Both the position numbers and the translations under genes were made by a program. The notes under the pieces were generated by a model, which searched no databases, was not told the origin of the DNA, and worked only from the letters and a program-made list of their open reading frames with translations. Shown here in pieces: positions 24,021-33,021 of a DNA stretch of 64,000 bases. The stretch is from Tsuneonella suprasediminis (GTDB lineage Bacteria > Pseudomonadota > Alphaproteobacteria > Sphingomonadales > Sphingomonadaceae): positions 1 to 64,000 of the forward strand of contig NZ_RAHJ01000020.1 in assembly GCF_003605755.1 (NCBI RefSeq), written 5' to 3'. Every line of letters starts with the position of its first letter. Positions within the stretch are counted from its first letter, which is position 1.

Positions 24021-25946
24021 TCAGTTCTTGCCGTCTTCGTCGACTTCGGAGAACTCGGCATCGACGACATCGTCATCCTTGTTCTCGTCGGTCTTGGCAT
24101 CCGCAGCAGAGGCATCGGCACCGGCGGCCTGTTCCTTGCTGTAGATTTCCTGACCCATCTTCATCGCAACTTCGGTCAACGCCTGCGCCTTCGCATTGAT
24201 CGCATCGGCATCGTCGCCTTCGAGCGCGGTCTTCACTTCGGCAATCGCCGCTTCGACTTCACCCTTCAGACCGGCGTCGATCTTGTCGCCGTGTTCTTCG
24301 ATCTGCTTCTCAGTTGCATGGACAAGGCTGTCGGCCTGGTTGCGCGCTTCGGCGCTGGCGCGACGTTTCTTGTCTTCTTCCGCAAACTTTTCCGCATCCT
24401 GCACCATCTGATCGATGTCGGTTTCGGAAAGACCGCCCGACGCCTGAATGCGGATCTGCTGTTCCTTGCCGGTGCCCTTATCCTTGGCGCTGACATTGAC
24501 GATGCCGTTGGCGTCGATGTCGAACACGACTTCGATCTGCGGCACACCGCGCGGCGCCGGGGGGATACCGACGAGGTCGAACTGACCCAGCAGCTTGTTA
24601 TCCGCCGCCATTTCACGCTCGCCCTGGAAGACGCGGATCGTCACGGCCTGCTGATTGTCTTCAGCGGTCGAATACGTCTGGCTCTTCTTGGTCGGGATCG
24701 TCGTGTTGCGGTCGATCATGCGGGTGAACACACCGCCCAGCGTTTCGATACCGAGCGACAGCGGCGTCACGTCGAGCAGCAGCACGTCTTTCACGTCGCC
24801 CTGCAGCACGCCCGCCTGAATGGCCGCGCCCATCGCCACCACTTCATCGGGGTTCACGCCGGTGTGCGGTTTCTTGCCGAAGAATTCTTCAACCACTTCG
24901 CGCACCTTGGGCATACGGGTCATCCCGCCGACGAGCACGACTTCGTCCACACCGCCCTTGTCGATACCGGCATCGGCCAGTGCCTTCTTGCACGGTTCCA
25001 GCGTGCGCTTGATCAGATCGCCGACAAGCTGTTCAAGCTTCGAACGGGTCAGCGTTTCGACCAGATGCAGCGGAGTGGTGCTGCCACCTTCCATGCGCGC
25101 GGTGATGAACGGCAGGTTGATTTCGGTCTGCTGGCTGCTCGACAGTTCAATCTTCGCCTTTTCAGCAGCTTCCTTCAGACGCTGCAGAGCCAGTTTGTCC
25201 GAACGGAGATCCATGTTCTCCTTCTTCTTGAACTCGTCCGCCAGATATTCGACGATCACGGTGTCGAAATCTTCGCCGCCCAGGAACGTGTCGCCGTTGG
25301 TCGATTTCACTTCGAACACGCCGTCACCGATTTCGAGGATCGAGACGTCGAACGTACCGCCGCCAAGGTCATACACGGCGATGGTCTTGCCGTCGTCCTT
25401 GTCGAGCCCGTAAGCGAGCGCCGCCGCGGTCGGTTCGTTGATGATACGCAGCACTTCCAGGCCGGCGATCTGGCCGGCATCCTTGGTTGCCTGACGCTGG
25501 GCATCGTTGAAGTACGCGGGAACGGTGATAACCGCCTGCGTAACCGTTTCACCAAGATAGCTCTCGGCGGTTTCTTTCATCTTCTGAAGGATGAAGGCGG
25601 AAATCTGGCTGGGCGAATAATCTTCCGATCCGGCCTTCACCCATGCATCGCCGTTCTTGCCCTTGACGATGGTGTACGGAACCAGTTCGGTGTCCTTCTT
25701 GGTCACCGGATCGTCGAACCGGCGACCGATCAGGCGCTTCACCGCGAACACGGTGTTGTCCGGGTTGGTCACTGCCTGCCGCTTGGCAGGCTGACCGATC
25801 AGGCGTTCGCCGTCCTTAGTGAAAGCGACGATCGAAGGGGTGGTACGCGCACCTTCCGAATTTTCGACAACCTTGGGCTTGCCGCCATCCATGACAGCAA
25901 CGCACGAGTTGGTGGTGCCGAGGTCGATACCGATAACTTTGGCCAT
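24021..25946 (-). CDS. dnaK: Chaperone protein DnaK (Hsp70)
   Basis: A 641-residue ATP-dependent chaperone. The N-terminal ATPase starts [18 protein letters not shown] and carries [13 protein letters not shown] and [11 protein letters not shown]. The hydrophobic linker region [15 protein letters not shown] leads to the substrate-binding domain, and an acidic lid tail ends with several Asp/Glu. The ATG at 25944-25946 (AGGGAAA upstream) is preferred over one five codons earlier because the family begins at MAKVIGID. A perfect RpoH-type promoter lies about 90 bp upstream. A 630-residue antisense frame (24291-26183) is a known kind of artefact. Confidence 0.98.
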   Translation of the reverse strand: MAKVIGIDLGTTNSCVAVMDGGKPKVVENSEGARTTPSIVAFTKDGERLIGQPAKRQAVTNPDNTVFAVKRLIGRRFDDPVTKKDTELVPYTIVKGKNGDAWVKAGSEDYSPSQISAFILQKMKETAESYLGETVTQAVITVPAYFNDAQRQATKDAGQIAGLEVLRIINEPTAAALAYGLDKDDGKTIAVYDLGGGTFDVSILEIGDGVFEVKSTNGDTFLGGEDFDTVIVEYLADEFKKKENMDLRSDKLALQRLKEAAEKAKIELSSSQQTEINLPFITARMEGGSTTPLHLVETLTRSKLEQLVGDLIKRTLEPCKKALADAGIDKGGVDEVVLVGGMTRMPKVREVVEEFFGKKPHTGVNPDEVVAMGAAIQAGVLQGDVKDVLLLDVTPLSLGIETLGGVFTRMIDRNTTIPTKKSQTYSTAEDNQQAVTIRVFQGEREMAADNKLLGQFDLVGIPPAPRGVPQIEVVFDIDANGIVNVSAKDKGTGKEQQIRIQASGGLSETDIDQMVQDAEKFAEEDKKRRASAEARNQADSLVHATEKQIEEHGDKIDAGLKGEVEAAIAEVKTALEGDDADAINAKAQALTEVAMKMGQEIYSKEQAAGADASAADAKTDENKDDDVVDAEFSEVDEDGKN

Positions 25947-26037
25947 GATTTCCCTATTCATTTCCTAGTGTTGGACACCGCCAGCTGGCCCCCTTGGCAT
26001 CAAGCAGGGCCGGTCGGCAGCTCAGTGGATGCGGGCG

Positions 26038-26065
26038 ATATAGGATTGCTTTTCCTTGGCACAAG
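26038..26065 (-). promoter_or_regulatory. Heat-shock (RpoH/sigma32) promoter of dnaK
   Basis: Reading the minus strand, CTTG (26062-26065) is followed by exactly 17 nt and then CCTATAT (26038-26044). This fits the alphaproteobacterial heat-shock consensus CTTG-N17-CYTATNT at every position. Transcription would start near 26030, leaving an untranslated leader of about 85 nt before dnaK. No CIRCE element (TTAGCACTC inverted repeat) is present. Confidence 0.75.
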
Positions 26066-26115
26066 GGAATGGGAGCGTTACGGAACAAGGAATTTCGGAC
26101 AGGAGGGAAATGGTC

Positions 26116-26604
26116 ATGAACAAGTCGCTTTTCGCAGCTTTGCTGCTGGCTGGCACACTGAGTCTTACTGCTTGCGGAAATGACACGCAAACCACTGAAA
26201 ACGAACCTGAAGCAGCCCAATCGGGCATTCCGGGGCTGACAGTCAGCAACGCCCGCATGGTGCTGAACGCCGTGCCCGGCAACCCGGCGGCGGTCTATTT
26301 CGATCTGACTTACGATGGCGACGACTCGTTTGCGCTCGATCGTGGCGCGGTCGAAGGTGCCAAGAAGGCGATGTTTCACGATTACGGCGAGTATGATTTC
26401 AAGGTGCAGATGATGGACATGCTGCCCGTGCCGATCAAAAAGGGCGACAAGATCGAATTCAAGCCCGGCGGCAAGCATCTGATGGTGATGGACCCGCCGA
26501 AAGATCTCAAGCCGGGGGACAAGGTCAATGTCACGATCACCGTTTCGGGCGGCGCCAACCAGACTTTCCCCGCCGAAGTGAAGGCCGCCGGTTCGGAAGA
26601 ATGA
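26116..26604 (+). CDS. Periplasmic copper chaperone PCu(A)C-like lipoprotein
   Basis: A 162-residue protein with a lipoprotein signal (MNKSLFAALLLAGTLSLTAC). The PCu(A)C/DUF461 cupredoxin-like fold follows: VSNARMVLNAVPGNPAAVYFDL, a His in MFHDY, the Met-rich KVQMMDMLPV, and FKPGGKHLMVMD. The His/Met spacing (H-x~10-M, then H-x-M) fits the Cu(I)-binding H(M)X10MX21HXM pattern of the family. It should carry copper in the periplasm for cytochrome oxidase assembly. AGGAGG at 26101-26106 favours the ATG at 26116 over ATG 26110. It is divergent from dnaK. Confidence 0.85.
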   Translation: MNKSLFAALLLAGTLSLTACGNDTQTTENEPEAAQSGIPGLTVSNARMVLNAVPGNPAAVYFDLTYDGDDSFALDRGAVEGAKKAMFHDYGEYDFKVQMMDMLPVPIKKGDKIEFKPGGKHLMVMDPPKDLKPGDKVNVTITVSGGANQTFPAEVKAAGSEE

Positions 26605-26605
26605 C

Positions 26606-27103
26606 ATGAGCGAGGCGCTCGTATGCCCGGCGGGTGGCGAGCGCCGTCTGACCGCCGGAGAAATCGCGCTGGCGCGCACGATCTTTGGCGATGCCATTGA
26701 TTATGCCCCGGTCACCATCCGGCGGCGCAAGTTCTTTCCGTTTCAGCCGCGCGGGGTCACGATGGCACCGCGCGGCCACTTGCACTTTCACCCGCTGGGC
26801 AATGCCTATTGCGACGATTTCGCCACTGCCCCGCTGCACCTGCAGGCACACTTCATCCACGAGATGACTCATGTGTGGCAGACCCAGACGCGCGGCGAAT
26901 GGTATCTGGTGCTCCACCGGATGCCATGGGCGCGATACGATTATGCGCTCAAACCCGGATGGCGGCTGGAGAAATACGGTATCGAGCAACAGGCGCGGAT
27001 TGTCGAACATGCGTTCCTGCTGCGTAACGGCGCGAAGCTGGCGGGCGTGGCGGACAAAGCGGCTTACGATGTCCTGGTCGATTTCGCGGGCGCGCTGCGT
27101 TGA
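26606..27103 (+). CDS. HExxH zinc-metallopeptidase-like protein ('vgr-related')
   Basis: A 165-residue protein with the zinc-binding motif HEMTH (residues 85-89, in HFIHEMTHVWQTQ), close in style to DUF4157-type gluzincins. EQQARIVEH about 38 residues later could supply the third ligand. Sphingomonad homologues carry the uninformative name 'vgr related protein'; there is no VgrG domain here. No signal peptide is seen, so its site and substrate are unknown. The ATG lies 2 nt after the copper chaperone stop, so the two are probably in one operon, which is odd for a periplasmic chaperone and a cytosolic peptidase. Confidence 0.7.
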   Translation: MSEALVCPAGGERRLTAGEIALARTIFGDAIDYAPVTIRRRKFFPFQPRGVTMAPRGHLHFHPLGNAYCDDFATAPLHLQAHFIHEMTHVWQTQTRGEWYLVLHRMPWARYDYALKPGWRLEKYGIEQQARIVEHAFLLRNGAKLAGVADKAAYDVLVDFAGALR

Positions 27104-27234
27104 GCGATTGCGGCCATATCCACCGGATTTGCACGAGTTGACCAGTTGCCTTTCGGTTTCAACATTGGGCGACTTGGCCGCATTTGCGCCAGCCATACAG
27201 TGCCTATATGCTTCGCCGAAAGCAGAGAGACCGT

Positions 27235-27435
27235 ATGACGACACGCACCCGAGAAAAACTGGTTTGCAAATGCGGGCACACCGGCGAGCTACGCACGGCT
27301 GAAAACGATCAACCCTTTAGCAAAGAATGGTTTCAGCGGACTGTCGAGGGGTTTATCGATCACGATGAGGGCTTCGGAATAAAAAAATTGACGTGCACGG
27401 CATGTGGTCGAAGTGGCGAGGTGTCGCGCGCCTAA
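27235..27435 (+). CDS. Small zinc-ribbon protein
   Basis: A 66-residue protein with two CxxC-type knuckles, CKCGHTGEL near the start and CTACGRSGE at the end, about 45 residues apart, typical of a zinc ribbon. The intervening part (KEWFQRTVEGFIDHDEGFG) is not recognised. The ATG at 27235 has AGAGAGACC before it. It could bind zinc and act in RNA/DNA binding or as a regulator, but nothing in the context fixes a role. Codon use is less GC-rich than in its neighbours, with several A-rich stretches, which may indicate transfer. Confidence 0.65.
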   Translation: MTTRTREKLVCKCGHTGELRTAENDQPFSKEWFQRTVEGFIDHDEGFGIKKLTCTACGRSGEVSRA

Positions 27436-27573
27436 CGGCCCACGCGCTGAGATGAATTCGGCCGATATAATCCTGAGCGCAGTGAGGGCCGGCAAGATTG
27501 TCGAAATGCCCCGGACTTCCGCAAAGCACATCCCCTACAAGAAAAGAAATTCCAACCGAGCGAACACCATTTG

Positions 27574-27597
27574 ACCGGGTTCCTTGCTCAACCCGGT
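27574..27597. other. Short inverted repeat ACCGGGTT/AACCCGGT upstream of the dioxygenase gene
   Basis: Perfect 8-bp arms (27574-27581, 27590-27597) with an 8-nt loop lie 63 bp before the IDO-like start. On the plus strand the second arm is followed by TTTC, so it could be a weak terminator for the zinc-ribbon gene or an operator for the dioxygenase gene. The rest of 27436-27647 shows nothing I can identify. Confidence 0.4.
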
Positions 27598-27659
27598 TTC
27601 AGTTGATACGATCCGGTTGTCCGGGCGGCCCAACCCGCGCCCGGCCAATGGTTCTCAAC

Positions 27660-28823
27660 ATGGAGCTTAAAGACTACGGAATGTCGCGGGAACGCGGCTA
27701 CCTCTCGCATTACGAAATCGACACCATCACTCTCCCCGCCCAGTTCGACGCTGTGGTCGAGGCCGCCGGAAACCTTTCCGGCCTGCTGTCCTCGTGCCGC
27801 GTCCGCCACTGGCTGGACCAGTTGCCCGATCCCGACATTGCCGACTGGGCACGCGAGGCGGCGGAGGAAGAGGTTCGCACCGCGATGGTGCACTACAGTT
27901 TTCTGGTCCAATCCTATGTCTGGGGAGAGGCACAGGCACCGGCTCACCTGCCCGCCAATCTCGCCCGCCCAATGGTCGCTATCTCCGACCGGCTGGGTCA
28001 GGCGCCGCTGCTGCCCTATTCGGGCTATGTGCTCGACAACTGGGCGCGGCTGGATAAATCGGGGCCGATCACGCTGGACAATATCTACATGTACCAGAAC
28101 TTTGTCGGCGGGGACGATGAGAACTGGTTTGTGATGATCCACGTCGCGATTGAGGCCGAGGCAGGCGTCCTGCTCGACAACGCCGCGAAACTGGTCACTG
28201 TCGCGAAACAAGGCGACGCGGCCGAGGCGGAGCGACTGCTGGTCGAAATGGATCAGGCGTGGGAACGGATGTATGGCCACTTTGCCCGCATGGGCGAACG
28301 CTGCGACCCGTATATCTATTTCCACCGGGTGCGCCCCTATATCCACGGATGGGCCAACAACCCCGCGCTGGATGGCGGGCTGATCTATGAAGGGATCGAG
28401 AAGTTCGGCGGCAAACCGCAGGCCCTGCGCGGGCAGACCGGCAGCCAGTCGAGCATCGTTCCGGCAATGGATGCGCTGTTTCAGGTGCGCCATAGCGAAG
28501 ACCCGCTGAAGTCGTTCCTCGACGAACTGCACCACTATCGCCCGGTGCAGCATCGCCGCTTTATCGAAGACATTGCCGCGCAATCGACGCTGCGGACTTT
28601 CGTGGAAGCGAGCGGTAAGCAGTCGCTGAAAGATGCCTTCAACGCCTGCGTTCAGCAGGCCGCGCGGTTCCGCACCCGGCATCTGGAATATGCCGCCAGC
28701 TACATCAACAAACAGATGAGCAGCGAAGCGGGCAACGATCCCGATGTCGGCACCGGCGGTACGCCGTTTATGAAATACCTGAAGAAACACCGCGACGAAA
28801 ATCGCGAACAGGTCGTCGGCTGA
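27660..28823 (+). CDS. Indoleamine 2,3-dioxygenase family protein
   Basis: A 387-residue haem dioxygenase homologue with strong resemblance to animal IDO across the catalytic half. The block IYFHRVRPYIHGWANNP matches the human distal-pocket region with Arg225 at the place of Arg231. GLIYEG and GQTGSQSSIVPAMDALF follow, then the proximal haem ligand His341 in RFRTRHLEYAASYI, and the closing GTGGTPFMKYLKKHR. It probably oxidises L-tryptophan or a related indole to the N-formylkynurenine type of product. No kynureninase or formamidase gene is nearby. Homology starts near MELKDYG; an ATG four codons upstream (27648) is possible. Confidence 0.85.
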   Translation: MELKDYGMSRERGYLSHYEIDTITLPAQFDAVVEAAGNLSGLLSSCRVRHWLDQLPDPDIADWAREAAEEEVRTAMVHYSFLVQSYVWGEAQAPAHLPANLARPMVAISDRLGQAPLLPYSGYVLDNWARLDKSGPITLDNIYMYQNFVGGDDENWFVMIHVAIEAEAGVLLDNAAKLVTVAKQGDAAEAERLLVEMDQAWERMYGHFARMGERCDPYIYFHRVRPYIHGWANNPALDGGLIYEGIEKFGGKPQALRGQTGSQSSIVPAMDALFQVRHSEDPLKSFLDELHHYRPVQHRRFIEDIAAQSTLRTFVEASGKQSLKDAFNACVQQAARFRTRHLEYAASYINKQMSSEAGNDPDVGTGGTPFMKYLKKHRDENREQVVG

Positions 28824-28832
28824 CCGGTCAGG

Positions 28833-29474
28833 TCAGCACAGATAGGTCTCTCGATCGACCTGCGGACATTCGCCAATGTCCAAGGTATCGAGGTAATGGC
28901 GCTGGGGCTCAATCGAGCTCCAGCGCACTTTGCCTTTGGCCTCGCCATCGATTGAGTACGGGCTGACTTTCTTGCGCAGAGTCAGGAAATTGACGCTGAT
29001 CTGTTCCCCGCTGCCCGTGTTCCGCATGAATTCGGTCTTGTCGAAGCCGATCAGACGGAAGCGATCCCCTTCCATCCGGAACTTGTAGGTATTGCTCGCT
29101 GTCCCCCAGCTTCCGCACGAAGTCCAGACCCGCAGGTGGAGCGACAGGACACGGCGCGACACGGACAACCCGCCATCCTCCAGCGGATCGGCCAGACACG
29201 GCGTTTCCTCGCTGCCCGACGGTGGCACCGCGTGGTCACTGGCGGCGATCTGGCGAAAACCGCCAGCGGTCTTTTCAAACACCAGCAAGCGACGCGGATT
29301 GATGTCGAGGCTTCTGGCCCCCAGCCCGTCGTTGGCGATCACCCGCGCGGGATCGGTGCCGCGGACAATCAGCACCGTTTCGGGCCGACCATCACCGGTG
29401 AGATCGCCGCTGGCGCGCAAGTCCTCTACCCAGCCGGGCGGGACAGCCGGGCCATCCGTCGATTGCGCCGCCAC
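28833..29474 (-). CDS. Secreted hypothetical protein (FG-GAP-like N-terminus), start unclear
   Basis: At least 213 residues from GTG at 29472-29474. The N-terminal part LRASGDLTGDGRPETVLIVRG resembles one FG-GAP/integrin-type blade with a DLTGDG calcium-binding-like loop; the rest is unrecognised. The frame upstream of the GTG, back to the grpE stop at 29547, encodes an obvious signal peptide (VIARLALCSLTIAAAAAVSAPVAAQ). That stretch holds no ATG, GTG or TTG, so either a non-standard start (ATC or CTG) is used or the true start codon has been lost. It lies in the same frame as grpE, directly after its stop. Confidence 0.65.
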   Translation of the reverse strand: MAAQSTDGPAVPPGWVEDLRASGDLTGDGRPETVLIVRGTDPARVIANDGLGARSLDINPRRLLVFEKTAGGFRQIAASDHAVPPSGSEETPCLADPLEDGGLSVSRRVLSLHLRVWTSCGSWGTASNTYKFRMEGDRFRLIGFDKTEFMRNTGSGEQISVNFLTLRKKVSPYSIDGEAKGKVRWSSIEPQRHYLDTLDIGECPQVDRETYLC

Positions 29475-29546
29475 CGGTGCCGAAACGGCGGCGGCAGCGG
29501 CGATTGTCAGCGAACAGAGAGCGAGGCGCGCGATGACGCGAAGCCC

Positions 29547-30149
29547 TTAGTCGGGCTTCTTCGCCACCCCGACCATCGCCGGGCGCAGCAGACGGTCGCG
29601 GATCATCCATCCGCTCTGCATTTCCTGCACCACGGTGCCCGGCTCTGCTTCGTCGGTCGGAATTTCCATCATCGCCTGATGCTGGTTCGGGTCGAGCGGC
29701 AGCCCTTTGGCCGCGATGCGGCTGATACCGTGCTGCGCGAACACCTTTTCCACTTCGCGCTGAGTCGCTTCGATCCCGGCGACGAGGCCTTTCAGCCGAT
29801 CTTCCTCCCGCAGTTCAGCGGGAATCGCTTCGATTGCGCGGGTCAGATTATCCGCCACGCTGAGAATATCGCGGGCAAAGCCGGTCGCGGCATAGGCGCG
29901 CGCGTCGGCAATATCCTTTTCCATCCGGCGGCGGACGTTCTGGGTTTCCGCCTTGGCATAGAGCACTTCCTGCTTCGCGGCTTCCAGATCGTCTTTCAAA
30001 CGGCCCAGCGCTTCGTCCAATGGCGAAGTGCTGTCGTCTTCCGCACCATCGGCGTCGCCTTTATCGAGGAATTCTTCCGGCACGCCATCCAGTTCCTTTT
30101 CCATCGCCGCATCCTGCGGGTTGGTTTTATCGTTTTCCATGTCGTTCAA
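29547..30149 (-). CDS. grpE: Nucleotide exchange factor GrpE
   Basis: A 200-residue protein: an acidic N-terminal tail, a long coiled coil (LKDDLEAAKQEVLYAKAETQNVRRRMEKDI, given by position 50-79), ATGFARDILSVADNLTRAI, and the C-terminal beta domain with HQAMMEIPTDEAEPGTVVQEMQSGW. It releases ADP from DnaK. It follows hrcA by 10 bp on the same strand, the common hrcA-grpE heat-shock arrangement. A start four codons in (MENDKTN) is equally possible. Confidence 0.95.
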   Translation of the reverse strand: MNDMENDKTNPQDAAMEKELDGVPEEFLDKGDADGAEDDSTSPLDEALGRLKDDLEAAKQEVLYAKAETQNVRRRMEKDIADARAYAATGFARDILSVADNLTRAIEAIPAELREEDRLKGLVAGIEATQREVEKVFAQHGISRIAAKGLPLDPNQHQAMMEIPTDEAEPGTVVQEMQSGWMIRDRLLRPAMVGVAKKPD

Positions 30150-30159
30150 AATCGTCCAG

Positions 30160-31203
30160 CTAACCGATAAGTTTGCCCAAAGACTGGGCGGTGAAATCCA
30201 CGATGGGGACGACGCGCGCGTAATTCAACCGCGTCGGGCCGATCACCCCCAATACACCGACCACCTTACCCTCGCGATCGCGATAGGGCGAGGCGATGAT
30301 CGACGATCCGCTGAGCGCGAACAGCCGGTTTTCGCTGCCAATGAAGATTCGCGTCGAATCCGCATCGCGCGCTGAATCGAGCAGTTCGGCAACCGACTGC
30401 TTGCTTTCCAGATCGTCGAGCAAAGAGCGCACCCGATCGATATCGCTCAGCGCGGTTTCATCCAGCAGATTGGCTTGCCCGCGCACGATCAGCACGGGGC
30501 GGCGCGCGGCGTCTTCGCTCCACACCGCCAGCCCGCGTTCGACCAGATCGCGGCTCGCTTCGTCGAGCTGGCTGCGGCCATTGGCCAGTTCGGCACGCAT
30601 CGCCGCCGCCGCCTGCGCCAGAGTGCGCCCGTTGAGCCGCGCGGTGATGTAATTGCTCGCCTGTTCCAGCGCGCTGGCCATAACTGGTGACGACAACGTG
30701 ATAACCCGATTCTCGATCCCGCCATCTTCGCCCACCAGCACCGCCAGCGCTCTGTCGGGCGACAGCGGGACAAGGCTCAACTGCGCCAGCCGGGGTTCGC
30801 GGCGCGGCACCATCACCATGCCCGCCGCGCCGGAGATATCCGACAGGATCGCGCTGGTCGCTTCCAGTGCCGCCTCTATCGGGCCGGGGGCGGACAGGCG
30901 GCGTTCGATCGCCTGCCGTTCGGCATCGCTCGGCTCGGCCACCTGCATCATCCCGTCCACAAACAGGCGCAGCCCGCCTTCGGTCGGCATCCGCCCCGCG
31001 CTGGTGTGCGGCGCAGCCAGCAGGCCCAACCCCTCCAGTTCGGCCAGTACCGACCGGATCGACGCAGGCGACAGATTCAGCGCGCCGTCGCTGGCCAGCG
31101 TTTTGGAGCCAACGGGCTGGCCGCTGGTGAGATACCCTTCCACCACGAGACGGAAAATCTCGCGGGCACGGGTGGATAGTTCGGTGACGGGCGGTGTCTG
31201 CAT
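30160..31203 (-). CDS. hrcA: Heat-inducible transcription repressor HrcA
   Basis: A 347-residue protein with an N-terminal winged helix ([29 protein letters not shown], residues 9-37; [37 protein letters not shown]), a GAF-like middle and a C-terminal dimerisation part with [16 protein letters not shown]. HrcA represses groESL and related operons at CIRCE elements with help of GroEL. No CIRCE element was seen in this window, so its targets must lie elsewhere. It is divergent from rph. Confidence 0.95.
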   Translation of the reverse strand: MQTPPVTELSTRAREIFRLVVEGYLTSGQPVGSKTLASDGALNLSPASIRSVLAELEGLGLLAAPHTSAGRMPTEGGLRLFVDGMMQVAEPSDAERQAIERRLSAPGPIEAALEATSAILSDISGAAGMVMVPRREPRLAQLSLVPLSPDRALAVLVGEDGGIENRVITLSSPVMASALEQASNYITARLNGRTLAQAAAAMRAELANGRSQLDEASRDLVERGLAVWSEDAARRPVLIVRGQANLLDETALSDIDRVRSLLDDLESKQSVAELLDSARDADSTRIFIGSENRLFALSGSSIIASPYRDREGKVVGVLGVIGPTRLNYARVVPIVDFTAQSLGKLIG

Positions 31204-31211
31204 CGTGTCTT

Positions 31212-31239
31212 ATCTATACGCTACCCTTGCAGCCTCAAG
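31212..31239 (-). promoter_or_regulatory. Possible heat-shock promoter of hrcA-grpE
   Basis: On the minus strand CTTGAG (31234-31239) is followed by CGTATAG/TATAGAT around 31212-31219. It resembles an RpoH promoter but with spacing about two bases off the CTTG-N17-CYTATNT rule and mismatches in the -10, so it is much weaker evidence than the site before dnaK. It lies 9 bp before the hrcA ATG, which would give a very short or no leader. Confidence 0.3.
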
Positions 31240-31285
31240 GGGCAAGCGCCTAACGCGCTGCCACGACTCAACAAAAGGATATTTC

Positions 31286-31999
31286 ATGCGACCTTCCGGC
31301 CGTGCGCCCGACGAAATGCGCGCCATTACCATCGACACCGGCTTCACCAAACATGCGGAAGGGTCCGTGCTCGTATCGTTCGGCGATACGCGGGTGCTGT
31401 GCACCGCCAGCGTGGAAGACCGCCTGCCGCCCTGGCTGCGCGGCAAAGGCGAAGGCTGGGTCACCGGCGAATATTCGATGCTGCCCCGCGCCACCCACAC
31501 CCGCGGCCAGCGCGAAGCGGCCAAGGGCAAGCAGAGCGGACGGACACAGGAAATCCAGCGCCTGATCGGCCGCTCGCTGCGCGCGGTGGTCGATCTGAAG
31601 AAACTGGGTGAACACCAGATCACGCTCGATTGCGATGTGTTGCAGGCCGATGGCGGCACCCGCACCGCATCGATCAGCGGCGCGTGGGTCGCGCTGCGTC
31701 TGGCGGTCAACGGTCTGCTCGCCAGCGGCGCGCTGAAAGAAGATCCGATCACCGGCAAGATCGCCGCGATCAGTTGCGGCATCTGCGACGGCACCCCTGT
31801 GCTCGACCTCGATTATGCCGAAGATTCGAGCGCCGATGCCGATGCCAATTTCGTGTTGATCGAAGGTGGCCAGATTGCAGAAGTGCAGGCCACCGCCGAA
31901 GGCGCGACGTATGACGAGGAAGGGCTGCTGCGCCTCCTCCGCCTGGCTCAGATCGGCTGCGCGCAGATCTTCAAGGCACAGGATGCCGCTGTAAAATGA
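31286..31999 (+). CDS. rph: Ribonuclease PH
   Basis: A 237-residue phosphorolytic 3'-5' exoribonuclease that trims tRNA 3' ends. It begins [20 protein letters not shown] and contains [49 protein letters not shown] and the catalytic block [17 protein letters not shown]. Length fits the family. AAAAGGA lies just before the ATG at 31286; the open frame extends far upstream antisense to hrcA, which is a shadow. It overlaps rdgB by 4 nt (ATGA). Confidence 0.97.
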   Translation: MRPSGRAPDEMRAITIDTGFTKHAEGSVLVSFGDTRVLCTASVEDRLPPWLRGKGEGWVTGEYSMLPRATHTRGQREAAKGKQSGRTQEIQRLIGRSLRAVVDLKKLGEHQITLDCDVLQADGGTRTASISGAWVALRLAVNGLLASGALKEDPITGKIAAISCGICDGTPVLDLDYAEDSSADADANFVLIEGGQIAEVQATAEGATYDEEGLLRLLRLAQIGCAQIFKAQDAAVK

Positions 32000-32625
32000 C
32001 CCGCCGTATCGGTTCCGGCAAGCTGGTGATCGCCACCCATAACGCAGGCAAGCTGAAAGAGATTTCCGCGCTGCTCGATCCCTATGGGGTCGAATGCGTC
32101 AGCGCGGGATCGCTCGGCCTGCCGGAACCGGCGGAAACCGGCACCACTTTCGTTGAAAACGCGCTGATCAAGGCACGCGCCGCGGCGGAGGCATCGGGGC
32201 TGGTGGCGCTGGCGGACGACAGCGGGCTGTCCGTCACCGCGCTGGATGGCCGCCCCGGTGTCTATACCGCCGACTGGGCGGAACGACAGTGGTTCGAAGG
32301 CGAGCCGGGCCGCGACTGGTACATGGCGATGGGCAAAGTCGAAGGGCTGTTGCAGGCCAAAGGGCCGGATACTCCGCGCGATGCGTGGTTTTCCTGCACC
32401 CTCGCGCTCGCCTGGCCCGATGGCGAATATGCGGTGTACGAAGGGCGGATCGACGGTTCGCTGACATGGCCGCCGCGCGGCACGCTGGGTTTCGGATACG
32501 ATCCGGTGTTCGTGCCCAATGGCCGCGATCAGACCTTTGCCGAAATCGATCCGGCGGAAAAACACCGCATCAGCCACCGCGCCGATGCCTTCGCCAAACT
32601 GGTGGCCGATCAGTTCGGCGGTTGA
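31996..32625 (+). CDS. rdgB: Non-canonical purine NTP pyrophosphatase (RdgB/HAM1)
   Basis: A 209-residue enzyme that removes ITP, XTP and dITP from the nucleotide pool. It has the substrate-binding [17 protein letters not shown] at the N-terminus, [27 protein letters not shown] in the middle with metal-binding Glu/Asp, and the C-terminal [12 protein letters not shown] and [10 protein letters not shown]. It is coupled to rph by a 4-nt overlap, a frequent pairing in alphaproteobacteria. Confidence 0.96.
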   Translation: MTRRIGSGKLVIATHNAGKLKEISALLDPYGVECVSAGSLGLPEPAETGTTFVENALIKARAAAEASGLVALADDSGLSVTALDGRPGVYTADWAERQWFEGEPGRDWYMAMGKVEGLLQAKGPDTPRDAWFSCTLALAWPDGEYAVYEGRIDGSLTWPPRGTLGFGYDPVFVPNGRDQTFAEIDPAEKHRISHRADAFAKLVADQFGG

Positions 32626-32690
32626 TCCCTTCGGTATAGGGAGTTGGTGAGTTGGCAGGAAACACTCCTGCCCTCATCACACTCCCTCAC

Positions 32691-33002
32691 TCGTCATTGC
32701 GAACGTAGTGAAGCAATCCACCAGGCGAGGGCTCCACCCATTATACCGGCCGTGATGGAGGGGGGTGCGGGCCGTGGATTGCCACGTCGCCTGCGGCTCC
32801 TCGCAATGACGAGGAGTGGGGATACACGCGATAGTATTGGCCAACCATCGGCATTGTGCCCCCTATCCCCCCGAACCAAGCCCTCTTCGTGCCTTCGCGT
32901 CTTCGTGTGAACCAGCCTCCCCCCCGACGCCCCCCCATCATAACGGTTGTAGCCTTGCTCCAGAGATTGCCACGTCGCCTAACGGCTCCTCGCAATGACG
33001 AG
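32691..33002. repeat. Palindromic repeat cluster between rdgB and the CAP gene
   Basis: The 396-bp gap 32626-33021 holds no gene. A full CGTCATTGCGA element spans 32691-32813 (opening TCGTCATTGCGAACG, closing GATTGCCACGTCGCC then CTCGCAATGACGAGG). A second repeat type follows at about 32873-32925 (core GTGCCTTCGCGTCTTCGTGT, ending GAACCAG). A half copy of the first element lies at 32962-33002. Confidence 0.85.
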
Positions 33003-33021
33003 CGGTGCGGAAGCGCGAGAG

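Noticed and set aside
24291-26183. 630-residue plus-strand frame opposite dnaK
   Set aside because: Antisense frames of dnaK have been mis-annotated as NAD-specific glutamate dehydrogenase in databases; dnaK itself is unmistakable.
31204-31285. CIRCE element for HrcA
   Set aside because: No TTAGCACTC inverted repeat with 9-bp spacer is present in the hrcA-rph gap or before dnaK.
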